A DNA stretch of 34,521 bases, from positions 1 through 34,521 of the forward strand of contig CACWSX010000029.1 in assembly GCA_902763615.1 (NCBI GenBank), in the 5' to 3' direction. Both the position numbers and the translations under genes were made by a program. The DNA comes from an uncultured Prevotellaceae bacterium (GTDB lineage Bacteria > Bacteroidota > Bacteroidia > Bacteroidales > Bacteroidaceae). Within the stretch, counting starts at the first letter, position 1, and each line of letters opens with the position of its first letter. Below the pieces are notes generated by a model. That model did not search any database. It was not told the DNA's origin and saw only the letters and a list, made by a program, of their open reading frames with translations. Shown one piece after another: positions 22,615 to 30,108 of the stretch.

Positions 22615-24345
22615 ATGGAGACAAGAAGCCCTTTTGATGACGATTATGGTTACTACGAGGCTGACAACAAGCCTGCCAAGACTGGCAGGAAGAAAAAGAA
22701 GGCCTGTCTGGTTGATCCTAATGCAGAGCTGACGATGCTCACCGCCTGTGAAGCCGTTGTCCAAATTATGGACGGATCTGGCCTCAGCAAGACTGCACTC
22801 AAGAAAGCGCAGCCTTACCTGAAGTATGTCGCAGAGCTACAACAGATCTCGGAAATGCAGGCACTCTTCCTCGCTCTCGTCCTGAATGAGAGCCTTAAGG
22901 ACTATACCTTTATCGAGGACCTGTCAGAGTTGCTCGACTGTCGCAACATCACTATCCTACGCTATTCTAACGATCTTGACCAACTCGTCAAGAACCACCT
23001 GCTCATCGCTTCACTCAGAGGAGGCTATAAGGCCTATCGCATTTCCAAGGAAGCGATAGACGCTTTTAAGGAGAACAAGCACTTTGTACCCGCGAAGAAG
23101 GAGAATCTTTCGCCCAGGCAATTGATGTATGAGGTGATGACCTTTTTACGTCACCGCAAAGAGAAAGAGATTGGCTACCAAGAGATGGTCGAGGAACTGC
23201 GCAACCTCATGAATTGCAATCCCACCACCAACTTTGTCCAGAAGTTACGGGATTTGAAGTTGAACGAGACTGATGAGACAATCGTCATGATCCTGGCCGC
23301 TTATCACATCGTTGAATACAAAGAGAATGTGTCCCTAAGTATACTCGAAGAGCTGATTCCCGAAAGTGCGGGATTCAGCCTCATCGCTTGCGACCTTGTT
23401 CATGGCTGGGGAGAGCTGCGGAAGAATGGAATTGTAGAGCAGGGTTATGAAGACGGCCTCCGCTCGCAGGATTCTTTCTGTCTTTCCCGTAAGATACAGG
23501 AGAGTTTGCTTTTCGACTTGTTTGACTACAAATTTAGGACGAAGACGCCTCGTGATGTCGTACAGTATAAGTCCATCAAGCCTCGCCCCATGTTCTACAA
23601 CGAGCGTATTAAGAAAGAGATAGACCGTCTTGGCCAGCTCATCAGTAATGACAATTATTACAGCATCTGTGAGCGGCTTGAGGCTCAGAATATGCCAAAG
23701 GGCTTTACCTGTCTGTTCTATGGCGCACCAGGAACAGGCAAGACGGAGACCGTTTATCAGTTGGCCTTCCAAACCCATCGCGATGTGATGAAGGTTGACC
23801 TCTCCCAACTCCGTGACATGTATGTAGGCGAGAGTGAGAAACAGGTAAAGGCAATCTTCAAGAGATATAGTGAGTTGAACCCCTTTAACGACACTCCTAT
23901 TCTGCTGTTCAACGAGGCTGATGCCATCTTTGGGCGCCGATTGGAGAATGTGCAATACTCTGTCGACAAGATGGAGAATGCCATCCAGAATATCATCCTT
24001 GAAGAGATGGAGCGCTTTGAGGGCATCCTCATTGCGACCACCAATCTGACCAGCAACTTCGACCGTGCTTTCGAACGCCGTTTCCTGTATAAGGTAAACT
24101 TCGAGCAGCCCGATCTTGAAACACGCAAGTCTATCTGGCACGCCATGCTGCCACAAATTGACGTAACCACTACTGACGAGTTAGCTCAATTCTACAATTT
24201 CAGCGGTGGTCAGATACAGAATGTGGCTAGGCGTCTGACTGTTGAAACTGCACTTTATGGTGAACAATCCGCTTCGGTGGAAAATCTGAAAATGATATGT
24301 CAGCAAGAGAGTCTTGTGAAAACAGGTCGTCACATTGGTTTTTAA
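22615..24345 (+). CDS. AAA+ ATPase with long helical N-terminus and Asn in Walker B
   Basis: 576 residues. Residues 1-30 are charged, 35-310 are mainly helical and could hold winged-helix repeats, and the AAA module starts near 325. Walker A GAPGTGKT is at 370-377. Walker B is ILLFNEAD (429-436): Asn433 replaces the usual metal-coordinating Asp, while the catalytic Glu434 remains. Sensor 1 ATTN (474-477) and arginines 488-489 (AFERRF) are present. From memory, related Bacteroidota proteins also show NEAD, so this may be a family trait rather than damage. It shares an operon with the first ATPase, suggesting a mixed ring or an adaptor pair. Confidence 0.88.
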   Translation: METRSPFDDDYGYYEADNKPAKTGRKKKKACLVDPNAELTMLTACEAVVQIMDGSGLSKTALKKAQPYLKYVAELQQISEMQALFLALVLNESLKDYTFIEDLSELLDCRNITILRYSNDLDQLVKNHLLIASLRGGYKAYRISKEAIDAFKENKHFVPAKKENLSPRQLMYEVMTFLRHRKEKEIGYQEMVEELRNLMNCNPTTNFVQKLRDLKLNETDETIVMILAAYHIVEYKENVSLSILEELIPESAGFSLIACDLVHGWGELRKNGIVEQGYEDGLRSQDSFCLSRKIQESLLFDLFDYKFRTKTPRDVVQYKSIKPRPMFYNERIKKEIDRLGQLISNDNYYSICERLEAQNMPKGFTCLFYGAPGTGKTETVYQLAFQTHRDVMKVDLSQLRDMYVGESEKQVKAIFKRYSELNPFNDTPILLFNEADAIFGRRLENVQYSVDKMENAIQNIILEEMERFEGILIATTNLTSNFDRAFERRFLYKVNFEQPDLETRKSIWHAMLPQIDVTTTDELAQFYNFSGGQIQNVARRLTVETALYGEQSASVENLKMICQQESLVKTGRHIGF

Positions 24346-24366
24346 TATTTTAATTCGGTTATTGTT

Positions 24367-24489
24367 ATGATTACATTAATGCTTGTACTTTTTGTCGTCT
24401 GGGCGGTATTCCGCCTGATCTTCATGGTTTTGGGCTCCATATTCGGCTTCATTGCGGATATCTTCTCAGACGACAATTTATTTGGATAA
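24367..24489 (+). CDS. 40-residue membrane mini-protein
   Basis: ATG at 24367, TAA at 24487-24489. One long hydrophobic segment spans residues ~2-32 (MITLMLVLFVVWAVFRLIFM first), followed by an acidic tail (DIFSDDNLFG). It lies 21 bp behind the second AAA+ gene with no promoter of its own, so it is likely the third gene of that operon, and might anchor the ATPases to the membrane or be a target of them. The composition matches neighbouring coding DNA. Because it is so short, conservation in relatives is needed to be sure it is a gene. Confidence 0.55.
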   Translation: MITLMLVLFVVWAVFRLIFMVLGSIFGFIADIFSDDNLFG

Positions 24490-24504
24490 AAGAAGTTAAT
24501 ATGT

Positions 24505-24535
24505 TTGGAAGTTGCCACAAAATATCGTACTTTTG
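24505..24535 (+). promoter_or_regulatory. Promoter of the 24558 orphan (TTG-N20-TACTTTTG)
   Basis: TTG at 24505-24507, 20-nt spacer, TACTTTTG at 24528-24535. The -7 box lies within a perfect inverted repeat (24511-24542). The ATG follows 22 nt after the box. Confidence 0.65.
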
Positions 24536-24542
24536 TGGCAAC
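24511..24542. repeat. Perfect 12-bp inverted repeat overlapping a promoter
   Basis: GTTGCCACAAAA (24511-24522), 8-nt loop, TTTTGTGGCAAC (24531-24542). It covers most of the spacer and the -7 box of the gene starting at 24558. No T-run follows, so an operator is more likely than a terminator. Confidence 0.7.
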
Positions 24543-24557
24543 TTAAAACAATGACAT

Positions 24558-25517
24558 ATGGAAGATAGGCTTTTTCAGAAGTTCCTTGAACTCATCGAGA
24601 AACGCGATGAGGAGATAGGATATATATTAGGATATAGCTGGTTCGAGCATTTATATAGAATTGGAAGACTTCCTAGGTTAGGGGGAGATCTTCCCAAGGG
24701 TGAAAATGAAGATGAGACTAAAGAACTCCTTAGAAAACGTTATGCAAACAGGATTCTTAACGGCTTACAAAGAAGGAAGAGTGCAGGTGCCAGCAAGTCT
24801 GATTTTGAAAATCATCTGAATCGCTATTATCCTAAATGTGACGTCATCGAACTGACGGTCTATCTGTTTAAGCTCGTAAAACCATCTACGTCCCAGGCAT
24901 GTAGTTACACTATAAAGGTGATGTACGATGGATATGTGATTCCCACAGCCTATAGTGGAGGTTATTATAACGTCTGCCTCGTGTCCCCTAATGGTCAGAC
25001 AAAAGAGATAAATTTCAGATATGGTAGAGATAAGGTGTTATATACATGGTTTTTGCTTCACCCCCGTCAGTTTATGACAAAAGAAGCTATCTGGTGTCCA
25101 GACGATCCTACAAAGACCGCCTTCAATAACCAGCATCTGATGGATATGTCCAAAATGATGTACCCAGAAGAAGAAAATAATCCTTTAATCAATTATATCG
25201 AAAATAGGAACTGGAAAAACAAAGGTGCATCAAGAGATAAAAGAACCCTGATTAATTTTAAGGATGATTTCTCTATGATTAAAAGGAATATCAACGCTTT
25301 TGTTAAACAAGCTTGGATGGAGTTGGGCGGTGAAGGAAATGAAGTCTGGTACACAATCGCCAAAAGGGAACCTGTCCCTTCTCGCTATCTCATCGAACTC
25401 GATGGAAAAAGTATCAGTTTTATCAATAAAAACCAACCCAATTCTACCGATTCTATCCCCAGCAATCGTAACCTCACATCATGTCGTATGCCCGAAGGAA
25501 AATATCAAGCAGTATGA
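24558..25517 (+). CDS. Protein of unknown function, possible winged-helix regulator
   Basis: 319 residues, soluble. The N-terminal ~90 residues are helical and charged. A middle beta-rich part (~100-150) leads into INFRYGRDKVLYTWFLLHPR (from residue 154) and QFMTKEAIW, a pattern like a helix-turn-helix or winged-helix start. The C-terminal ~60 residues again look like short strands, ending in a Ser/Asn-rich tail. I do not recognise a named family. The DNA is moderately AT-rich. Its promoter carries a strong inverted repeat, so autoregulation is possible. It converges on yifB with 11 bp between stops. Confidence 0.75.
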   Translation: MEDRLFQKFLELIEKRDEEIGYILGYSWFEHLYRIGRLPRLGGDLPKGENEDETKELLRKRYANRILNGLQRRKSAGASKSDFENHLNRYYPKCDVIELTVYLFKLVKPSTSQACSYTIKVMYDGYVIPTAYSGGYYNVCLVSPNGQTKEINFRYGRDKVLYTWFLLHPRQFMTKEAIWCPDDPTKTAFNNQHLMDMSKMMYPEEENNPLINYIENRNWKNKGASRDKRTLINFKDDFSMIKRNINAFVKQAWMELGGEGNEVWYTIAKREPVPSRYLIELDGKSISFINKNQPNSTDSIPSNRNLTSCRMPEGKYQAV

Positions 25518-25528
25518 AAGCAAAAAGA

Positions 25529-27076
25529 TCATATACCTCTTTCTGCCCAATCGCCACGATCGAGGTTACGATAGCCGATAGCTTCAGCAATGTGTTGGCT
25601 TTGGATACGTTCTGAACCTTCGAGGTCGGCAATGGTACGGGCCACCTTCAGGATACGGCTATAGGCACGGGCTGAGAGCGAAAGGCGCTCCATGGCCATA
25701 CGAAGCATATCGAGACTTGGCTGGTCAGGCTCAGCAAACAGATGGATCATCCGCTCCGACATCTGTGCATTGCAGAAGACACCAGTATAGTCTTTGTATC
25801 GCTGTTCCTGAATCTGACGGGCTTTAATTACCCGTTCACGAATCACACTACTGGGTTCGCCCGGCTCCATCTGCGACAACTCCTTGAAGGGCACCACCAT
25901 CACCTCGCAATGGATATCGATGCGGTCGAGAAGCGGCCCTGATATCTTGTTCATATACCGCTGAATCTGCCCTGGCGTGCATACACAATGGTGTGTAGGA
26001 TCACCGTAATAGCCACAGGGGCAAGGGTTCATCGAGGCAACAAACATAAACGAGCACGGATATTCAATGGTGTATTTCGCACGGCTGATGGTAATCTTGC
26101 GGTCTTCGAGGGGCTGACGGAGCACTTCAAGGGTAGTCTTATTGAATTCAGGCAATTCATCGAGAAAGAGCACCCCATGGTGGGCCATACTTACTTCACC
26201 TGGCAAGGCTTTGTTGCCACCACCGGTCATCGCTACCTGCGATACCGTATGGTGTGGGCTACGGAAAGGACGTTGCGAGATGAGTGAGGAGCCACTGGGT
26301 AACTTTCCTGCGACGGAGTGTATCTGTGTGGTTTCCAAGCTCTCAGCTAGTGACAAAGGCGGCAGGATGCCAGGTAAACGTTTGGCCATCATCGACTTAC
26401 CACTGCCTGGCGGTCCTATCATAATCATATTATGCCCACCGGCCGCAGCAACTTCCAAAGCACGTTTTACACTCTCCTGACCCTTCACATCTGCAAAGTC
26501 AAGGTCGAAAGAATACTGACACTCGTAGAATTCACGACGGGTGTCGACAACTGTCGTCTCGTAAGTATCGTTGCCATTGAAGAAACTGATGACATCTGTC
26601 AAATTCTCCATACCATAAACGTCAAGTTGGTTGACGACTGCAGCTTCCCTAGCATTCTCCTTAGGAACAATAAGACCCTTGAACTGCTCTTTCCTAGCAC
26701 GAATAGCTACAGGCAATGCACCTGCCACAGGCTTCAGTTTACCATCAAGACCCAATTCTCCTATCATCATGAATTGGGATAGCATCGTGTCGTCAACTTT
26801 ACCATGAGCCGCTAAAATACCGATTGCCAAGGGCAGATCATAACCGCTGCCCTCCTTGCGGATATCAGCCGGCGATAGGTTAATGGTGATTTCGGCTGTA
26901 GGTGGTTTGAATCCAATATTACCCAAAGCAGCCCGAATGCGGTCATAACTTTCTTTGACAGCTGTATCAGCCAGTCCGGACAAATGAAACATCACCCCAC
27001 GGGTCATGCTAACCTCGACAGTGACTGTCGTTACTTCCAAGCCATTAACGGCTGCACAAAATGTTTTTACTAGCAT
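25529..27076 (-). CDS. yifB: YifB/ComM family Mg-chelatase-like AAA+ ATPase
   Basis: 515 residues, the normal length. The N-terminal ChlI-like domain (residues 1-165) contains GLADTAVKESYDRIRAAL and INLSPADIRKEGSGYDLPLA. The AAA core has Walker A GPPGSGKS at 221-228, Walker B VLFLDELPEF near 305-314, and the MNPCPCGYYG block near 353. The C-terminal Mg_chelatase_C part ends the protein. In naturally competent bacteria ComM is a helicase that helps branch migration during transformation; its role in Bacteroidales is less clear. It lies 33 bp after the thioredoxin-like gene, on the same strand and without an evident promoter. Confidence 0.95.
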   Translation of the reverse strand: MLVKTFCAAVNGLEVTTVTVEVSMTRGVMFHLSGLADTAVKESYDRIRAALGNIGFKPPTAEITINLSPADIRKEGSGYDLPLAIGILAAHGKVDDTMLSQFMMIGELGLDGKLKPVAGALPVAIRARKEQFKGLIVPKENAREAAVVNQLDVYGMENLTDVISFFNGNDTYETTVVDTRREFYECQYSFDLDFADVKGQESVKRALEVAAAGGHNMIMIGPPGSGKSMMAKRLPGILPPLSLAESLETTQIHSVAGKLPSGSSLISQRPFRSPHHTVSQVAMTGGGNKALPGEVSMAHHGVLFLDELPEFNKTTLEVLRQPLEDRKITISRAKYTIEYPCSFMFVASMNPCPCGYYGDPTHHCVCTPGQIQRYMNKISGPLLDRIDIHCEVMVVPFKELSQMEPGEPSSVIRERVIKARQIQEQRYKDYTGVFCNAQMSERMIHLFAEPDQPSLDMLRMAMERLSLSARAYSRILKVARTIADLEGSERIQSQHIAEAIGYRNLDRGDWAERGI

Positions 27077-27109
27077 ATTATTTAAAGTTAATTGGTTATT
27101 GTTGTATCT

Positions 27110-28180
27110 TTATTTCAGCAGCTCTTCTATTTTCCTGTCGAGCTCGTTGGTGGGGATGGAATGTGCGAGGATGCGCCCCTTGCTGTCGAAGATGATGTTG
27201 TCGGGGACGAAATAGAGCCCCAGCTGGCCTAAGATGGGCATCTCCCACATGCGGCCGTTGCAGACGGTATGCCAACGGATGGAATCGCGGTCGAGATTGC
27301 GGCGGCAATCCTGCTTGCTGCCGTCGAGACAGATGCCCATGCACTGCAGGCTGCCGCTGTGCTCCTTCGACAGACGCTGAAGCTTGCGCTGCGCATTCTG
27401 GCTGTCGTAGTTCCACGACGCCCAGGTGCTGATGATATTGACCTTGGCCGTGAGATCGGTATTGGAGACATACTGCCCGTTGATGTCGGTGGTGCGGAAC
27501 TGGGGGAGCTGGGCACCGGGCTTGAGATGGGTGAGGCCCTTGAGCTGCTGCTTGAGACGGGCTAGGGCATGGTTGCCGGCATCGGCATCGGCTAAGGCCG
27601 TGGTGAGCTGCAGGGCCTTGGCATAGTCGGGCGTCTGACTCTGGATGAAGATGCGGTTGAGGAGGTAGAGGCTCGCCGGCGACAGGGGATGGTCGGTGAT
27701 GAAGGTCTCGGCGGCTGCGGCTACCTCGGGGGGCGTGAGCTGGCTGGTCTGCAGACGGAAGGCGGTGAGGGCCTCGTTGGCCTCGGTGCCCTCGACCTCA
27801 ACTTCCTTGAGGTGGGAGACATCGCCCTCGATGGTGACTTCCTCGCCGGGCTCGCCGATGACGGGCAACTCGGAGAAGTTGGGGAAGACGATGATATAGG
27901 TGCGGGGATTGTCGAGGGTGGTCGTGAATTCGAAGGTGCCGTTGACCACGGCGATGGTATCGAGTTTCTGCGAGGGACCGTCGGTGGCATAGAGATAGAG
28001 CTCTCCCTGGCTGAAGCCCTTGAACTTGCCGGACATCTCGAACTGGTTGCCGTCGGGGCCGCAGGAGGCTAAGAGGGATGATGTGAGAAGGATGATGGAC
28101 GATGTGAGAAAGGCTACGGGTCGGCGCGTGACGCCTACCCATAGCCTTTCAACTATCCGGTTTCCGAAAATGCCTGCCAT
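27110..28180 (-). CDS. DUF4369/thioredoxin-fold lipoprotein lacking the CxxC
   Basis: 356 residues. A lipobox (LLASC, Cys40) follows an unusually long N-terminus. Residues ~45-130 resemble the DUF4369 domain (FEMSGKFKGFSQGELYLYA), and residues ~225-356 a TlpA/AhpC-like thioredoxin fold. At the active-site position WASWNYDSQN replaces WASWCGPC, so both redox cysteines are missing; Cys residues elsewhere (GICLDGS, HTVCNG) are not in CxxC spacing. It is thus unlikely to be a normal disulfide reductase. The signal region is built from a 7-bp array and a nested inverted repeat (28075-28149). It starts 9 bp after the TPR lipoprotein. Confidence 0.85.
   Translation of the reverse strand: MAGIFGNRIVERLWVGVTRRPVAFLTSSIILLTSSLLASCGPDGNQFEMSGKFKGFSQGELYLYATDGPSQKLDTIAVVNGTFEFTTTLDNPRTYIIVFPNFSELPVIGEPGEEVTIEGDVSHLKEVEVEGTEANEALTAFRLQTSQLTPPEVAAAAETFITDHPLSPASLYLLNRIFIQSQTPDYAKALQLTTALADADAGNHALARLKQQLKGLTHLKPGAQLPQFRTTDINGQYVSNTDLTAKVNIISTWASWNYDSQNAQRKLQRLSKEHSGSLQCMGICLDGSKQDCRRNLDRDSIRWHTVCNGRMWEMPILGQLGLYFVPDNIIFDSKGRILAHSIPTNELDRKIEELLK
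28075..28149 (-). repeat. Heptad array joined to a nested inverted repeat in a signal-peptide region
   Basis: Plus-strand units GGGATGA, TGTGAGA, AGGATGA, TGGACGA, TGTGAGA run in 7-bp register over 28075-28109. AAAGGCTACGGGT (28109-28121) then pairs with ACCCATAGCCTTT (28137-28149) with one mismatch, and GGCG/CGCC pair inside the loop (28123-28126 with 28132-28135). The whole region encodes residues ~11-36 of the lipoprotein. Confidence 0.65.
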
Positions 28181-28189
28181 CGCGAATGG

Positions 28190-29851
28190 TTATCTCTTCA
28201 GCTCGAGGTCGTTGGCGGCATACTTGGCATAGAATGCGTCCTTGACGGCCTTGGCGAGGGCTTCCTTAGAGTCGTCCTTGTTGCCCATGCGGTTGTAGAG
28301 GATGGCTTTCAGGTAGTCGGTGGTGGCATCGGGGTTCTTGACATACTTGAGGGTGACAGCGGCCGAGGCATAGTTCTTGTTGAGAATCTGTGCGAGGGCG
28401 GCGCTGTTGGAATAGATGTCGGCAAAGTCCTGCTCTGCCTGGGCGAAGTTGCCCTGGGCGAGGTGGAGGTTGCCGAGTACCTCGTTGAGACCGTTGGCTC
28501 CGGTGGCAGCGGCGATGTAGCGCTCAGCATTGGCGAGGTCGCCGGCCTGCAGGGCGAGCATGCCTAGGTTGGCCTGTGCCTCGGGGAGGTTGGCCGAGAG
28601 GCTCTGTGCCTTCTGGATATACTGCTTGGCGGCCTCGTAGTTGCCACGGGCGTACTGGATGGTGGCGAGGTTGTTGTAGGCGCGGGGGTCGCTGGGATAG
28701 ACCTCGGCGGCAATCTTATAGATGTCCTCGCGCTCGTTGAGGTTGTCCTTCAGGGCAGCGCCATAAAGGAGTTCCTCGATGGAGAGCTTGGTGGCGTCAG
28801 CCTTGACTTGCGAGAGGATCTGGTCGTCGGAACGGCCTACGGTCTCGTAGTTGATGGTGAGGCGTGCGCGGCGCAGCTGGGGCAGAATGCCGTCGGCGAG
28901 CTCGCGGAAGGCAGAGCTGATGTTCTTGATCTGCTGTTCACGCTCCTCGGGGTCTTTATACATGGAGAGTACGCGCAGGATGACGTCCTTGTCCTGGATG
29001 TCGCTGGCCTTGACGAGCTCCTGGAAGCCCTCCCAGTCCTGGGCGGTGTACTTGGCATCGACATTGGCCTGCATCTGGATGCGCTTCAGCTCCTGGTTGA
29101 CATACTGCTCGGAGTTTTTCTGACGCTCGGCGGCGAGACGGTCGTTGATGGAGAAGCCGCCATCGGGTGAGGCATAGGCTGACACCTCGACATTCTCGAG
29201 GTTGAGTCCTTCGCGGTCGGCATTGATCTTCTGCAGCATTTTGACGAACTCCTGCACGGAGTTGTTGGCCAGCTCGCTCTTGCGGAGGTTGGCCTGCTGG
29301 ATGAGGAACTTGATGTTGGCCTCCTGCTTCTGCTTGTTGATGCGCTGGTAGGCATCGGGGGCGATGGCTGCCTGTGCGGTGACGAGTGTCTTCCTATACA
29401 GCTCGGAGGTGGCGATGACACCTTCTGCCACTTTCACCTCGGGCACCTTCATCTGCTTGTTGCCGATGCGGGCCAGGAAGGTGAGATACATATCGGCCTT
29501 GTTGTCGTCGGCATACTTGAAGTTGGTCTTCATCGTATAGTTGCCACCGAGACGGTAGGAGATGGTCTGATCGTTGCCCATCACCTTCTCGCCCTGGAAG
29601 GTGGCGCTGTTGCCCTTGACGATGGTGCCGTTGGAGTAGCGGAGCTCGGGCATGACGGTGACGACTGCCTTGCGCTTCATGTATTTCTCGGGGAAATGGC
29701 CGTTGATGGTGGCTGGCACCACGCCTGCCTGTGTCTCGAGGGGATTGGGTGTCACATTGAAGTTATCGGCCGAGAGCGGTCCTAACTTGGAACACGATGC
29801 GAAGAGCATCATGGCTGCGGCTGATAAAAGGAAAAGCTGTTTGTTCTGCAT
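28190..29851 (-). CDS. TPR lipoprotein with OmpA-like region
   Basis: 553 residues from ATG 29851 (MQNKQLFLLS); longer frames upstream would run through the tRNA gene. The signal peptide ends in a lipobox (LFASC, Cys20). A beta-rich part is followed around residues 215-250 by an OmpA-like segment (NVEVSAYASPDGGFSINDR). Residues ~380-530 carry tandem TPR helices (YNNLATIQYARGNYEAAKQY, and LPEAQANLGMLALQAGDLAN). It is probably anchored in the outer membrane and binds peptidoglycan or protein partners. No promoter was seen between it and the tRNA gene 35 bp upstream. Confidence 0.87.
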   Translation of the reverse strand: MQNKQLFLLSAAAMMLFASCSKLGPLSADNFNVTPNPLETQAGVVPATINGHFPEKYMKRKAVVTVMPELRYSNGTIVKGNSATFQGEKVMGNDQTISYRLGGNYTMKTNFKYADDNKADMYLTFLARIGNKQMKVPEVKVAEGVIATSELYRKTLVTAQAAIAPDAYQRINKQKQEANIKFLIQQANLRKSELANNSVQEFVKMLQKINADREGLNLENVEVSAYASPDGGFSINDRLAAERQKNSEQYVNQELKRIQMQANVDAKYTAQDWEGFQELVKASDIQDKDVILRVLSMYKDPEEREQQIKNISSAFRELADGILPQLRRARLTINYETVGRSDDQILSQVKADATKLSIEELLYGAALKDNLNEREDIYKIAAEVYPSDPRAYNNLATIQYARGNYEAAKQYIQKAQSLSANLPEAQANLGMLALQAGDLANAERYIAAATGANGLNEVLGNLHLAQGNFAQAEQDFADIYSNSAALAQILNKNYASAAVTLKYVKNPDATTDYLKAILYNRMGNKDDSKEALAKAVKDAFYAKYAANDLELKR

Positions 29852-29886
29852 AAAAATAATTCGAATTGTTTTTAAGGGATAATAGG

Positions 29887-29972
29887 TGCCGCGAGCGGGA
29901 CTCGAACCCGCACGACCGTTTCGGGTCAAGGGATTTTAAGTCCCTCGTGTCTACCAATTCCACCATTGCGGC
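29887..29972 (-). tRNA. trnL: tRNA-Leu (anticodon UAA)
   Basis: 86 nt on the reverse strand from GCCGCAATGGTGG to the discriminator A. The anticodon arm GGGACTTAAAATCCC gives anticodon UAA. The long variable arm (TGACCCGAAACGGTCG) is that of a class II tRNA, and the T arm is GCGGG TTCGAGT CCCGC. CCA is not encoded. The acceptor stem GCCGCAA against TCGCGGC leaves one A-C mismatch (position 6 with 67), which is unusual. It has its own strong promoter at 29987-30017. Confidence 0.96.
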
Positions 29973-29986
29973 GCGTTTTCAATGTG

Positions 29987-30017
29987 CAAAGGTACGGCTA
30001 ATTCCCGAAACCGCCAA
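29987..30017 (-). promoter_or_regulatory. Promoter of tRNA-Leu (TTG-N20-TACCTTTG)
   Basis: On the reverse strand TTG is at 30017-30015, a 20-nt spacer follows, and TACCTTTG is at 29994-29987. The mature tRNA starts 15 nt after the box. It may also drive the two lipoprotein genes and yifB beyond it. Confidence 0.65.
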
Positions 30018-30057
30018 ATATTTTATCAATTATTTAGGAGCATCAAGAATTTTTTGT

Positions 30058-30065
30058 TACCTTTG
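30058..30065 (+). promoter_or_regulatory. -7 box of argS
   Basis: TACCTTTG, 43 nt before the argS ATG. No TTG lies at the -33 distance. Confidence 0.5.
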
Positions 30066-30108
30066 CACCCAAATTTGGTTTAGAGTTTTATAGTTTAGCG
30101 TTATAGAG

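Noticed and set aside
23335-24156. 273-codon antisense frame opposite the second AAA+ gene
   Set aside because: The AAA+ frame carries all motifs; the antisense product has none and no start signals.
24511-24542. Rho-independent terminator for the AAA+ operon
   Set aside because: The stem is not followed by a T-run on either strand and contains the -7 box of the next gene.
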